From Wyeomyia smithii (taxonomy: Eukaryota; Arthropoda; Insecta; Diptera; Culicidae), in assembly GCF_029784165.1 (NCBI RefSeq), contig NC_073694.1, forward strand, positions 162,638,342 through 162,702,341: a stretch of DNA of 64,000 nt, written 5' to 3'. The position numbers and the translations under genes were made by a program. Of the stretch, positions 43,135 through 54,426 are shown piece by piece (the first letter of the stretch is position 1; every line of letters starts with the position of its first letter). Under the pieces are notes generated by a model. The model had not been told where the DNA came from. It did not search any database and saw nothing but the letters and a program-made list of their open reading frames with translations.

Positions 43135-45420
43135 TTTAAAATTTTAACTTTTTCTACAAATCCGGATAAACACACAAAAGCGAATACGTGCCCCGAAAGC
43201 TATCCGTATAAGTTATTAATTTATAGGTGAATTAAGTGGCCAAACTTGTTAAAAAGTGTCAAGTTGTGATCTGTGATGCTTTGTCTAAGTGAGAAAAGTG
43301 AAGGTTTTGTGAAAAACAGTGTTCCTTGCGTGAAAGTAATAATTTTTTCCTCGAATTGCAATTGAAAATTGTAAGGCCAGCTAAGTTGCGTGAGTGTGAG
43401 TGCCTACTTTGTGCGTCGCGCTAACTAGCGGTTCGTTATTAACATGCGAAAATGGAATGCATGGCAGTGTGAGGGAAGAGAACGATAATATCTGGAGAGA
43501 GAGCGAAGAGAGTAGTGTTGCGCTGTGCTTGTCGGCGTTTGTTTCGCTGGCATAGGCATAACTAGCGAACCTATACATTAGAGAAATGACAGGACACTCA
43601 CCGTTGGGGCAACTGTCAACATCAAAACGGATAACGGCAATGCAAAATGATACAACTCGCCCGTTTTGATGTTGACAGTTGCCTTGACGGTGAGTGTCTT
43701 GTCATTTCTCTAATGTATAGGTTCGCTAGGCATAACCAAAATAAAACAGATGAGTATAAGTTTTTGTATCAAACATTTTAAGAATGCATAGGCTCTGTGT
43801 GTAGTGGTTTTCAGCGGGTTTTGGACTTTGTCAGAAGTGTAAATGTGTCATCTGTCGGGTGCACAAAGTGTGGTAGCTTTTCAGTTGCGGGTAGAGTTTT
43901 TTTTTATATTTACAAACCAGATTGTGCGATGCACTCTCACAGGTCAAAATTGGCAGTTCTACAATATAGTTTCAAAATTTATCATTCGAGCATGACAATG
44001 CGGCATGCGATTGATGCATCGTCTACAATTGTGAGTCCTGGCAGGGCGGTGACATTTTATTCAGGTCCATGTTCTTGTTTTATGATTTTCCTAGCTTTTG
44101 GACAAATGTTGATATACATAAGTAACTTTTATTTAATTATGTTGAAAACGTTTTGGGCGTGAAAATAGTTCACGACAACTGAACTTTGATTGCAATTATT
44201 TTGGCATTTTAATAATAAATTTGGAACTCTGTTTTGTTTAATATGCTTTTTTGCATTTTTTTAAGTTTTTGGGCTATGAATGCATGGAACTTTGTCAGGT
44301 TTTATACTCAGTAGGTGTCTTTGGTGCGAAAGGTCGTGTCGCGTATGCGTCGGTAGGAGAAAATGGAGCGGTCGTGCATAATGCCCCGGTGAAACGCATC
44401 ATCGGCCCGGGTGAGTTTTGTTTATCTAAGGGTTTCCGGAGTGTAGTGGGCACGCTATAGTTTGCTTCGGGGAGGTCAGCTCAGTTTCGCGCACGTTATT
44501 TTGACAGCGCTCAGTGTAACTATCTTAATACAGCGGTTTCGGAGTTCAATGACCATTACATCGTATAATGCTCGGGTGTGCCTTGTGGGTTTTTTTACTC
44601 GCTTTATCGGTTCTTTGAGCAGTAGTAGTTTGCATTCGGCGTGCGGTGCGTTTTACGAAATTCATTCGTTTCGAGGTAAATTTTAATAGTTCACAGGATG
44701 AAACGCGAAGTTTGGTGTGATACAGACTGTTAACGATTGGTTGCTGATAATAACGATTGGTAGAAACTTCGATTCTCCTATATGCCGATACAGCGATCGT
44801 GATGCGGTTCTATTCATATCGTATTCTGATGGCCGGTTGCGCAGAGACCGAGAAATATCCATATCGGGCGCGAATTTGTGTAGAAAAGATCGCACCATCA
44901 ACCTCGATGGATCCAGATCAATTCCTTTCCACTAACACTAATTCCTTCCTTTGATACTTGTGGATGATGCAGAGGATTCCTCGGTCTCTAGTAGCAACAA
45001 GTATTAAACTAACACTCCCGATATCCCTTCCTCTATTGATCTGCATTGGGCGTGGCCAGCTACGTTATTGACCAGTGAAAAGAAAAATCACCAGGAATTG
45101 TACACTGAAAATGGCTTGCTACTCCTAGGCACCATTTTGACGGTTCTTTGTGCAATTTCAGCTGATTCTGGTCAATCGCGGGCAACACACGGGCGATCAA
45201 ATATGCTATGCTATGCTATGCTAAATCCGGATAAACACACAAAAGCGACTTTCTATCGAATCCTAACCAGGTCAGCGTCTGTGCCCTCTACAGACTCCCT
45301 CTGCTTTCCACCTGTACTAACCCTTCGTAGTTGCAGTTTGTTTCACCTGAACTCCAGGACAGTTTTAAAGCGGCACCGGGATTCTAAGGCTGTAAAGCAA
45401 AATAATTTAAATTTGTTTTT
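43135..45420 (-). other. Leader region of the Osvaldo-like element
   Basis: Unusually long leader (about 2.3 kb) between the primer site and gag, with no convincing coding frame. A 26-bp direct repeat (43158-43183 and 45223-45248) brackets about 2.04 kb of it, and a foldback MITE lies within. A short ATGCT pentanucleotide run precedes the second copy at 45203-45222. Confidence 0.6.
43562..43729. mobile_element. Foldback MITE, copy 3
   Basis: The most symmetric copy: CTAGCGAACCTATACATTAG on the left is mirrored by its complement on the right, so 168 bp fold into one hairpin with a ~30-bp loop. It is nested in the leader of the Osvaldo-like element. Confidence 0.85.
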
Positions 45421-45431
45421 GTTGGGCGCCA
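45421..45431 (-). promoter_or_regulatory. Primer binding site, tRNA-Lys type
   Basis: On the minus strand TGGCGCCCAAC begins 3 bases after the end of the 5' LTR. Its 11 bases are complementary to the 3' end of insect tRNA-Lys(CUU), whose acceptor end is GTTGGGCG plus CCA. Confidence 0.8.
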
Positions 45432-45434
45432 ATT

Positions 45435-47115
45435 TGTAACTCTCTAATTCATCCCTCCCTACGCGCACGGGGTAAATGTAGGGAGAGCGATCTCGGGGTC
45501 GTTCTTCTCCCAAGGCGGGTAAAATCAGGCTGTTCAATCTCACGTAGCCCGGAAATATTTCACCCAGATGTGAATGGGAACTTTTCGCGAATCAATGACA
45601 AAGACTAGCGGTCGACTGTGGCCCGTCTACACACGCGAACCCTAACAAAGAAGGTATGCTCACAAGCCGAGAGATGTCTAAGTTTTTAAACCGACCTAAA
45701 ACAAGCGAGGGTTGGAAACCGCTTTACCGGTTCGGAGTACAGCGAACTTTTCAAAACAAAAAGGAAAGTGTATGGACTCACGCACGACACTTGCGATAAA
45801 CTTTTATCTGCTAGGCTTAACTTCGGTTATGAACAACTCACAAGTCCCGTGGGTTCCTTCTCTAGTCTCACTCGTCACTGAAGGACGACGATTGCCAATG
45901 TAGGATCCGAGTCAATCCGTCGAGACTCCAGCATTCGGGATGTTGCTTTACCCACCGTGAGTTTGGATACTGAATCGATCAAACCGCTCTTCCGTCTTCG
46001 TCTCCGCCGTCTGGTTAACTGTTGGATCGGGGACTGCTAGTCGAACTGGACAGCCGAAATGCCAACACGTGGACTGATTCGACTCAACGGCCTTTCTGTT
46101 TTTCGTCTCTGTAGGCCGATAGCCTCTTCGATCGGGGACCCCTAATCGACCTGTACCGCAGAAATGCCAGCACGTGGAATATAGCGACACAATCCAACAC
46201 CTCTAAGCTTGAAGGCGGATTTTTCAGGGGTTTCTGTTCCTGCGAAATAAAACTCGGAAATTGATTCCAAGAGACGGAAAAAGGCCATATCAGGCCTTTT
46301 CGATTTTATTAGCTAACTCATCGAAATTCTCTTTTTTTTCACTGTTACGATACAATATCAAATACATTACAAATATTTTAACAATTTTACCATACCTTTT
46401 CCGTTTTTTTCTTGTTTTTATATTTTAAGTCGTACAGCGTGCACTAGCTTTTAAGTCGCAATGTGTATTATTTAGCTATAAGTTTTAGTTAATATTAAAC
46501 CCTGAGATAATTTAAAATTATATTTAACACCACCAACCTTCGTGCTCACTTCTACTTTTCTGTACTAACTTTAACTACTTAATTTTCTGTGTATCCCTGT
46601 GGGTTTTTTTTTTGTTATCTTCTTTGCCTTTGGTAAGACCAACACTTCCTTTTATATTATAAATTTTAAACGATTGAAATATTCTTAAGACTGCGCCGCG
46701 CACTTCTACTCTTGTCGAAGGTCGGGATCAGAAGAAAGACATCTCCCCATCAGCCAAGCTTCTGAAGCTAAAGGTTGTTAGGAGGGAGTTTACATCAGCG
46801 AAAAGTAGCCGAAGTTTGACAATTCCTCCGCATCCGCTTGCGTTAGTTGGGTTCCGGAGGACGCGGTTAGTGAATGTCCCTGATGTTTATTTTTCGGGGT
46901 CCGTTCACACCATTCTATGGGCAGGTATGACGGTTGGTACGCAGCCCCAGAAGTACACCGCTGCCAAATAATTTGGTAGTGGTAGTATTTCTGTCACCTA
47001 ATCGGACTGTCAGCCTGATTTACAGAGCCAAACGAAGGAGAACGACTGCCCGTGAGTGTTGCAAATAGCTTGGGTTGAAGACCCAAGGTCAGTCCCTTTG
47101 AAACCGTTGGTTACA
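45435..47115 (-). repeat. 5' LTR of the Osvaldo-like element
   Basis: 1681 bp, the promoter-bearing LTR for the minus-strand transcript. It lacks the 45 bp present in the partner; the loss has CACA microhomology at its edges. The 80-residue frame with the internal duplication is kept at 45948-46190. Confidence 0.93.
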
Positions 47116-47524
47116 ATATCAGCTGCGTATCGGATCACTGGAGGGGTAGCCTGCCCCTACCAGTGTGCAGAAGATGTTTCTGCCGATAAACTACCGGCTA
47201 TTGTTATCGCGCAGCACAAGAACTAATCGACAAAAAAACACCCGTACGATAACTCGTGTATTGTTATTTTGCAAACTCAAACGGAGATGAACAATTTGCG
47301 TCTAATCGAGACGAAAGCAAAACAACGAATGATCTTTCGAGTGTAATTAAATATATTTATGAGAAAATGAAGGGAGGGTGAGAATTAAAATACGTAAATT
47401 ACTGAACAAATGAATTTATTGTGTCTGTAATTACAGCAATTGCAGTATTTAGTCCCACGTCACCATGCCATAAAACCCTAGGGCTGTATACCTTGTAGTA
47501 TTTTCTTCACATATACCCAGCGCA
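47116..47524. other. Unassigned host-side flank
   Basis: Sequence flanking the Osvaldo-like insertion. Nothing recognised. Confidence 0.3.
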
Positions 47525-47779
47525 GTGATGAGGAAAGTTTGTTTACCTAATGATGAAAGTTTCATCAAATTTGAGTCTGAGGATCAAAAGTTTTCGATGA
47601 TGCAACGTGAAAGACGCGAGAATATTTTACACAATCACGTCGAAAATCCAACGAGTTTAGGTGCAAAAATTTCGAAGTGCCTCAAATTCCCCAAATCAAC
47701 CGTAAACAGCGTGCTGAAACGATTTGATGAAACTCTAACGCTACACAGTAAAATAAAATTTATATTACGCGTCACGTAA
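47525..47779 (+). pseudogene. Mariner-like transposase N-terminal fragment
   Basis: A short frame reads RENILHNHVENPTSLGAKIS and then FPKSTVNSVLKRFDETLT. This matches the helix-turn-helix DNA-binding region found at the N-terminus of Tc1/mariner transposases, with the KSTV recognition helix. The catalytic part is missing: an opposed LINE begins at about 47795. No terminus was seen upstream. Confidence 0.5.
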
Positions 47780-47794
47780 AATGTCTTCTCATTT

Positions 47795-50010
47795 AAACTT
47801 TCAGTTGCTTCTGACGTACACCACGATTTTGTTTGAAAATTACTAGGGCTGAGAGAATTAGAGATGTCCAGCTTTTTCTGTCTTGGGCAGCCGTTCTCCA
47901 GTCTCCCCGTACACCAGCAGATCGTGCATCTTCTCCCACCACGCACATCCACCGCGTGCGAGGCCTACCACGGAGTCGACGGCCTCTTCCTGGTTCTCTA
48001 CTGAAGATAGTTTTGGCGGCTCTCTCGTCAGGCATCCTGGCTACGTGTCCAGCCCACTGAAGCCTGCCCCGCTGTATTACCTTCACTATATCAGCATGTT
48101 TGTATACCTGGTACAACTCGTGATTCATGCGTCTGCGCCACACTCCACCTTCCAATTTACCGCCAAGTATCGATCGCAGAACTTTACGCTCAAAAACTCC
48201 GAGCACTCGTCGATCAGTTTCCTTCAGTGTCCATGCTTCATGTCCGTGAAGGGCCACCGGGAGTTTCAGTGTCCTATACAGCGCTAGTTTTGTGCGAGTT
48301 TGCAAACTACGGGACCTTTCTTTTCTGTGTGGACTCATCACTGCGAGCAGAGCTTAGATCTATTGTGATATTGCCCAGGTGTTTTTTATATTCCACACTT
48401 CATATTATTGGCAGTATCACTATTGAAGTAAGTGATACGCATATCTTTCATTTCCGTGCTTGTGTGTAAATTGTACCTTTCCGTTTCAAGCTTACTGCTC
48501 TACTATACCGAGCCTCTGTTCGTCCTAACAATATCACCTAATTACAATTCCCTGTAGAGAACTTTCATACGTTACTCACACCAGTTTTATTATAAAAGGG
48601 ACTTATTTTTTGTTAGAAGAAGAGTCAGCAATGGTACTGTAGAATTCAGATTGAAGAAAGGGTACGTGGTGGAGAGCCTGACAATAAACCCAAGCTGAAG
48701 TCTTTCGACCACCAAATGGCCTGATTCTACTAAGATTCGAACCCACGACCACCAGCTTACCAAAGTGGACTCTGTAACCTTGCGGCTACGGAGTTTTTTA
48801 GCTGGTTACGTAGTCCGTAGAAGGCCCTGTTCGCAGCTGCAACTCGTCGTCGTTGTCACATGTCACAAGCGTACCAAGATAAACGAACTCGTCAACCACT
48901 TCAAATCGTTCCCCATCTATCTCCACCTCAGCACCAACTGCCAACTGCCAGCTACCATGTACTTCGTTTTGGCAGAGTAAATGACAAGTCCCAATCTCGC
49001 TGCATCCCTTCGAAGGCCTCCTCCACGGCCTAACGGTTGATACCGATGATATCGATGTCGTCCGCAAAACCAAGAAGCATTTGATATTTCGTGATGATCG
49101 TACCGTTTCTTTCCACGTTTGCTCTCCGTTCTGCACCTACAAGAGCGATGTTGAACAGTAAGTTGGAGAGCGCATCCCCCTGCTTCAGTCCATCCAACGT
49201 TACGAACGCGGCTGATGTTTCGCCAACTATCCGCACGCCCGATTTTGATCCCTCCAGCGTCATACGACTCAGCTGAATTAGTTTCGTAGGGAAACCGTGT
49301 TCCAGCATGATCTGCCACAGCTCGTTTCTTTTCACTGAGTCGTATGCCGCCCTGAAATCCACAAACAGATGGTGGGTCGGTAAGTTGTACTCCCGGAACT
49401 TATCGAGGATCTGTCGCAGGGTGAAGATTTGAACCGTCGTGGAAGGCCCCTGTCGAAAACTAGCCTGGTATTCGACAACAAAGGATTCCGTTAACGGTCT
49501 CAATCTGAAGAACAGGATACGGGAGAGCACTTTATATGAGGAGTTGAGCAACGTTAGTTGCCACAATGCAATCGATGACCCTTCTTATAGATAGGGCATA
49601 TGAGGCCTTCCAACCAGTCGTTCGGCATTTGTACAGCCGCCCAGATCCTTAGTATTATCTGGTGGATCGCATAGTACAGCCGCTCGCTTCCCGCTTTCAG
49701 AAGTTCGGCCGGGATACCGTCCTTCCACAGCTTGTTCGTCACTCATAATCGTAATCCTGTTCCTGCTCTGCTCATCCGGCTCCTCACCGTTCAATAACGC
49801 CTGAAAATGCTCCTTCCACCTGGCTGCAACCGTCGGTTTATCAGTAAGTAGGTTGCCGTCCTTGTCATTACACATGACCTGCTTTTGACTCTGTTGACAG
49901 TTCTATAGAATATCCGCACGTCGTTTTGAGCATAGCTGTCCTCTGCGCTGGCTCTTGCTTCTCGTACTCGCGCTTCTTCCGACAGTGGGTTCTTGCCGTG
50001 TACTATCTTT
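47795..50010 (-). pseudogene. RTE-like LINE, 5'-truncated and disrupted
   Basis: On the minus strand the pre-RT segment (KDGIPAELLKAG) is followed by the RT: WLEGLICPIYKKG, FVDFRAAYDSVKRNEL (motif A Asp), GLKQGDALSNLLFN and GFADDIDIIG (motif C). The post-RT region reads LPVALHGHEAWTLKE, FERKVLRSILGGK, GRLQWAGHVARMP and GRPRTRW. Frameshifts near 49740 and 49560, a stop after the FADD block and several more in the next 250 bases disrupt it. A SINE-like repeat (48313-48797) splits the post-RT part. The endonuclease is missing; the copy begins near 50010. Clade is RTE-like by style, not proven. Confidence 0.78.
48313..48797 (-). mobile_element. tRNA-headed SINE-like repeat
   Basis: It interrupts the LINE frame between RNQLKN and RSLQTRTK. 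On the minus strand it begins TCCGTAGCCGCAAGGTTACA, which resembles a tRNA A-box region. The B-box GGGTTCGAATC comes about 45 bases on. The ~400-bp body matches 19555-19980 (plus). Ends are set by where the LINE frame stops and resumes; the target duplication is unclear. Confidence 0.65.
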
Positions 50011-50512
50011 TTATTTGCTTCGGTTATTTGTCGAAAATATTTATTCAGTGAATTTATATTTATTCAGTTAACGAAAAATTAGGCATATATTTGCTACGCC
50101 TAATGTTCTTTGACAGTTGTTTCACTACTGAGCGAAAAGTGATTTCTTTCTTTGTTCATTGATGAAAATTAAATTAAATTGATGAAGAAAATTTGAAACC
50201 CGTGAATCAATATGACCAGAAATAAATAATTTAATGAAACTCAGTCAGCGTAATTTAGGTCTTAGCCGCGATTTCACACGAAAAATCGGCTTTGAGATTA
50301 ATTGCGTAGACATTCAAATGCTTCATAACTAACTTGTTTGAAGTCGTATTGTACTGATTATTAATTGTTCTATCATTGCCTTCCAGTTTGTCTCGGTCTT
50401 TAATATAAAACTACCGAAAGGCCAAATAACGTTCTGAATAATTAAAATTCTTACATGGAATCCTACTCTCTAATCAATGGTGATACCAATTCCAAAAGGG
50501 TTTGTTATGCCA
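50011..50512. other. Unassigned region
   Basis: AT-rich; nothing recognised. Confidence 0.35.
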
Positions 50513-50530
50513 ATGGAAATTAGATTTATT

Positions 50531-50785
50531 TTTTTTTTATTCTCGCTTATTTTCCGTCGGTCTAGTTCCGCCACTGTTGTGGCCAATCACCGACGCCCAG
50601 GGAGGCGACTCCACACCCAGGACCCTAACTCACGACCCGTTTATTAACGGACCGGCGCCAACGGCGTGATCCCAGAGATTTTTCGCCTCAGAAAATCTCC
50701 CGGTGTCGGCTAGGATTGAATCTAGACCAGTTGGGTTGGTTGTGAGTGGATCACGCCACCTCACAACCACACTAGGTCCCCGCTC
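50531..50785 (-). mobile_element. tRNA-derived SINE, copy 2, with target duplication
   Basis: The direct repeat ATGGAAATTAGATTTATT (18 bp, exact) flanks it at 50513-50530 and 50786-50803. On the minus strand the head has an A-box-like TGGTTGTGAGGTGG and a B-box-like GATTCAATCC, and the element ends in an A-rich tail. The exact duplication marks a fairly recent target-primed insertion. Confidence 0.85.
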
Positions 50786-51082
50786 ATGGAAATTAGATTT
50801 ATTATGCAGTTTATTTTTTGAAAATAAACATAAACATAGTGTAATGGCATAACAAATATAAATGATCAAATTATGTCGTCATTATAAATATTTTCCAAAC
50901 TTTCTTCCCCTTAATAGAGAAATTGTAATACTGTCTTGCTTACTATGCATTGAGTGTTATGAAATATGGAAAATATAACATAGTTATTGATCAAAGAGAA
51001 AGTAAACAAAGAGAGTCTCTCAATGTTAGATAGGTCCTTTTGAAAAGTTACGTGAGAATTTTTCACTTTATTAGATTTGATA

Positions 51083-51222
51083 CCGCGTAAAAATAATCTT
51101 CCAAATCGCGTAAAAATAATCCACGTTATTTAAACAACCGCGTAAAAAAAAAATTCGCGTTATTGTAAAAAATCGCGTAAAAAAGCCGCGTATAGAAAAC
51201 CGCAGAAAAATAAACCCCAGTG
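51083..51222. mobile_element. CGCGTAAA MITE, copy C (degraded)
   Basis: CGCGTAAAA words recur as in copies A and B, and the right end CCCCAGTG before TA (51223-51224) fits. The left terminal repeat is not recognisable. Confidence 0.6.
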
Positions 51223-51488
51223 TATCTAAAACGTGATGAACCAATCTCTCCCCAAACGTGTGCATATAACATATGCAAACAAGTAAGACTTTTTCGTTTT
51301 TTGATTATTACAAGCATGACACTGATCAACACAGGTTTTGCCCTAGAGCTCAAACTGGAAAGAAATGAAAGATAATAGCTATCCAACCATTCCTGTGAAT
51401 GTTGGTGCCCCTTGCCATTTCAGTTACTCGACAGAAGTTGCCAGTATGTTCCAGTTATCTTGTTGGTCCAGTATGCCAGTTGATCGTA

Positions 51489-51788
51489 CACACTTAAAAT
51501 TTTTTGCCGGGTCTCGGTAACTTATTGCCGAGAACGGCACCACTGAGTGCTCGGTTAAAAAAATAATGACAGCTGTCAATTTATTTCGTAAATCTCGGTT
51601 CACCCAACTGAAATTTCGGCACAAAGTATCCGAAATCTCGGTAGTAATATTTTGTGCCGAAATTTCAGTTAGGTTGAACCGAGATAAACGATAAAATGTG
51701 ACAGCTGTCATTATTTTTTCAACCGAGTACTCAGTGGTGCCGTTTTCGGCAATAAGTTACCGAGACCCGGCAAAAAAATTTAAGTGTG
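51489..51788. mobile_element. 300-bp foldback MITE with TA duplication
   Basis: Two ~140-bp inverted arms: CACACTTAAAATTTTTTGCC on the left, and the same with one or two changes read inward from the right. GACAGCTGTCA lies in both arms. TA flanks each side (51487-51488 and 51789-51790). The loop near 51630-51650 is small, so transcripts would form one long hairpin. Confidence 0.88.
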
Positions 51789-51797
51789 TATGTTCTA

Positions 51798-51960
51798 GTC
51801 CCGGCTCGGGAGAGACTGTTAGTGTCAGTAGGATCGTAGCGCTAGCCCCGCAATTGTCCTGTACACTTAAAAGTCGGCTGCGAAGTCTGTGTATAGTAAA
51901 ACAGAAGGTCGAGTTCCGATATGGAACGTAGCACCAAAGGCTTTGCTCCAACGTTAACGT
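51798..51960 (+). repeat. Dispersed repeat, copy 1
   Basis: Shares GGCTCGGGAGAGACTGTTAG, CTAGCCCCGCAA and ACAGAAGGTC(G/A)AGTTCCGATA with 55790-55925. It looks like the 3' end of a LINE or SINE, but no coding region is attached. Confidence 0.65.
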
Positions 51961-52574
51961 TAACCGTGCGTCTCCTTTCGTTGTTGAATCGGTGGAGACG
52001 CCATGTCTCCCACCCAACCCAACGCGAACGTCATTCGTGCGCCTCCTTTTACTGTTGAATCGATGAAAGCGGTGAAATTGGAATCTTGAGCTCGATGGTA
52101 ATATTCTGGAGAAAAACATTCCTCCACAAATTTATTACATATGGTGAGGCGGTTATTTTTATGTTATCACAAATTAGAGTGACCAAAATTTTCTATCAAA
52201 TCAAATATCTAACCTTCGTACCTTTGTAGATAGAAGTGAAGATTGTTCTACAATGTTACTGTTCCATATCTCATTTTTTGTTCGATTTTGTGTAGTTAAA
52301 TTTCATATCATAATTAGTTTTGTTGAAACTTAAGTTCAAATGAATTTTGAAAAAAAACATAACACTATTTTTTAAACTGAAGACGAAAATTAAAATGTGA
52401 GTGAAGATTAAAATTGAAATATTACTGCAGCGAGTAGAATAGAATCGTCTGAATTCAATTTCAAATATAATTTCGTTCGTAATTTTTCATTGTGATACTT
52501 TTCTTGAAAATTTCTTTTTATTTTGCTTTAAGTTTGTTACAACACTCAACATTTTTGGTCACATCTTTCTTTTT
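51961..52574. other. Unassigned region
   Basis: AT-rich; nothing recognised. Confidence 0.35.
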
Positions 52575-52802
52575 GCCTTTCTCCTAGAAAGGTATAGCAA
52601 TCACTGGCAAAACCGAAAGTAAAAAAATGCTCCAAAGGGCCGAATGGAATATATCACTCGACTCAGTTCGACGAGCCGAGCATTTTCTGTATGCATATGT
52701 ATGTGCAACTTTTCAATCACACTAGATTTTCTCAAAGATGGCTGGACCGATTTTCACAAAATTATTCTCAAACGAAAGGCCTAGTTGCCCAATAAAACTC
52801 GA

Positions 52803-54426
52803 GGGTAAATGTACTAATAGTGGCGCGAATAGTAGCTACTTCTGAGAAATTTTAACGAATCCAATTGAGACTTAGTTAACTTTGGATGTATGAACATATG
52901 ATTTGATAGACAATTTAGTTGTTTTGCTGATAAATAACTCGTTGTGCATTTTTGAAACTAATGAATTTGAAAAAAATCAACAATTGTTATCAGCTTTTGT
53001 ACCTTTAGTGGAGGTACTGTTCCTATAATGGTGGTACCATGTACCTATAAGGGAGGTAGTTTTAAAAACTTGAAATTTCTATAAATGAAATGGATGAAGA
53101 TTGTACATTTTGAAGTTTGTTGAACAGTCACAAGTATAGAAAACAAAAAACGATGAGTTTGAAATAAATATGGAAATCAATGTGAATATTTTATTACACA
53201 AAAATGGGACATAAGTCCGTCATTTTTTATATACTCTACAGTCAACTGTCTATAACTCTGCTGAACATTTTATTTAGAATTGTGAATGAAACTAAGAAGA
53301 ATCTGTGAAATTTTGGTAATATTATAATAGGTTGAGTTTAGATATAATTCAAACTAGAAAATCGAGTTGACTGGATTCATTTTCATTTTCGCTCATTTTC
53401 TATGCAATTGAAAAATAACAACATTTAATGCAAATAAGGGATTTATTAACCAGTAACCATGGAGCATTTCGAATGCATTGAATACAAAGTCAATGTATTC
53501 AAAAGATAGCTTTTTTTCTCCTCTCTCTCCTTTTTTCGTAGTTCAGCTTTTTTCTGTTTCTTTTTTCGAAGTTCTTCTCTTTTATTCTTACGTTGCTCAG
53601 CTTCCTCTTGTTTTCGCTCACGAATTTTTGTTTTTTCTTTCTTCAGTTGTTCTTTTTTTATTGTAGCAAGCTCTCTATCCTCTACTCTGGCTTTTTTCCT
53701 GGCTGCATCATTTTCTTTTTCACCTTCTTCCATGCGGTTGAATGAACTTGGTGGAATAGACTGCTGAATGGCCTTTGTTCCAGTGCAAGTTTCAATGAAA
53801 TGTCCTTTGAAATGTTGTTTTTATTCGTAGCTTAGAAGTAGTGAATAGGAAGGGCATTGTCCTGCAGCGATGATGTAACGAGATAGCTCAAAACCTGTTC
53901 GCTGCGCAAACACTCTATATGCGCTTAATATTCAATAATCTGAACTGTAAACGATTTGTTTTCGTTTGACACTTGTAAACATTCGAATGCCTCCACTATG
54001 GGAGCAACGGTGTTTCTGTGTACCAATAATGGCGAAGTTGAAAAAAACGGGGTTAAATCAAACAAAAACGGTTTAAGTGCTAATGAATCTTTGAATTGAT
54101 GAGTTTTCTACACAATAAGTACTAAAAATTATCTGAGACTTTGTTTTAACTTAATAAATATCCCTTAAATAAAATCGAATGAAGCTTAAGAAAACACAAA
54201 AAATCAAGCGGTATTCAGCTGATTTGGAAAAACGTTTTTTCTCTTTAATGTTTCACTGTAAAACGGGAATTTTTCCCTTAAACATTACATAAAACCCATA
54301 CAAACATGTTGCACTATACTTTTTTTGCCAGTCTTACTCAAAATAAAAGAAAAAACTCTCTATATCGCACTACCTCCACTATTGGTACTACCTCCACATT
54401 AATCCACATTAAGGGTACATTTACCC
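52803..54426. mobile_element. 1.6-kb TIR element nested in the repeat
   Basis: GGGTAAATGTAC at 52803-52814 is mirrored by GTACATTTACCC at 54415-54426. Behind each end lie subterminal motifs of the form GTACC(T/A)ATAATGGAGGTA. They occur near 52980-53050 on the left and, inverted or direct, near 53990-54030 and 54370-54410. No clear target duplication was found. The only coding trace is a Lys/Glu-rich frame on the minus strand. Confidence 0.6.
53446..53830 (-). pseudogene. Lys/Glu-rich coiled-coil frame, possible transposase C-terminus
   Basis: On the minus strand a 95-residue frame from 53733 is almost entirely Lys, Glu, Arg and Gln with heptad-like spacing (for example EQRKNKREELRKKKQKKAEL). 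The same frame is open further upstream (FKGHFIETCTGTKAIQQSI and onward). Charged tails of this kind close some pogo/jerky-type transposases, so it may be the remnant of the gene that once belonged to the surrounding TIR element. No catalytic motif is visible. A low-complexity accident is the alternative. Confidence 0.35.

Larger units (their letters stand above)
35860..47115 (-). mobile_element. Complete Osvaldo/Ulysses-like Ty3/gypsy retrotransposon
   Basis: An 11,256-bp element on the minus strand with two long, nearly identical direct repeats as LTRs (35860-37587 and 45435-47115). Both begin TGTAACTCTC and end GTTGGTTACA on the plus strand. ATAT flanks each side (35856-35859 and 47116-47119), a 4-bp target duplication. 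A primer site, gag with knuckles, a -1 slippery site, PR-RT-RNase H, integrase and a polypurine tract occur in order. Long LTRs (about 1.7 kb) and RT style suggest the Osvaldo/Ulysses group; that label is inferred. LTR similarity indicates a recent insertion, yet gag carries breaks. A foldback MITE sits in the leader. Confidence 0.93.

Noticed and set aside
43797..44162. A gene in the leader of the Osvaldo-like element
   Set aside because: The frame is short, on the strand opposite to the element, and lacks any known domain.
50531..50785. A tRNA gene on the minus strand
   Set aside because: A- and B-box-like words are present, but the body continues as a SINE with poly(A) tail and target duplication.
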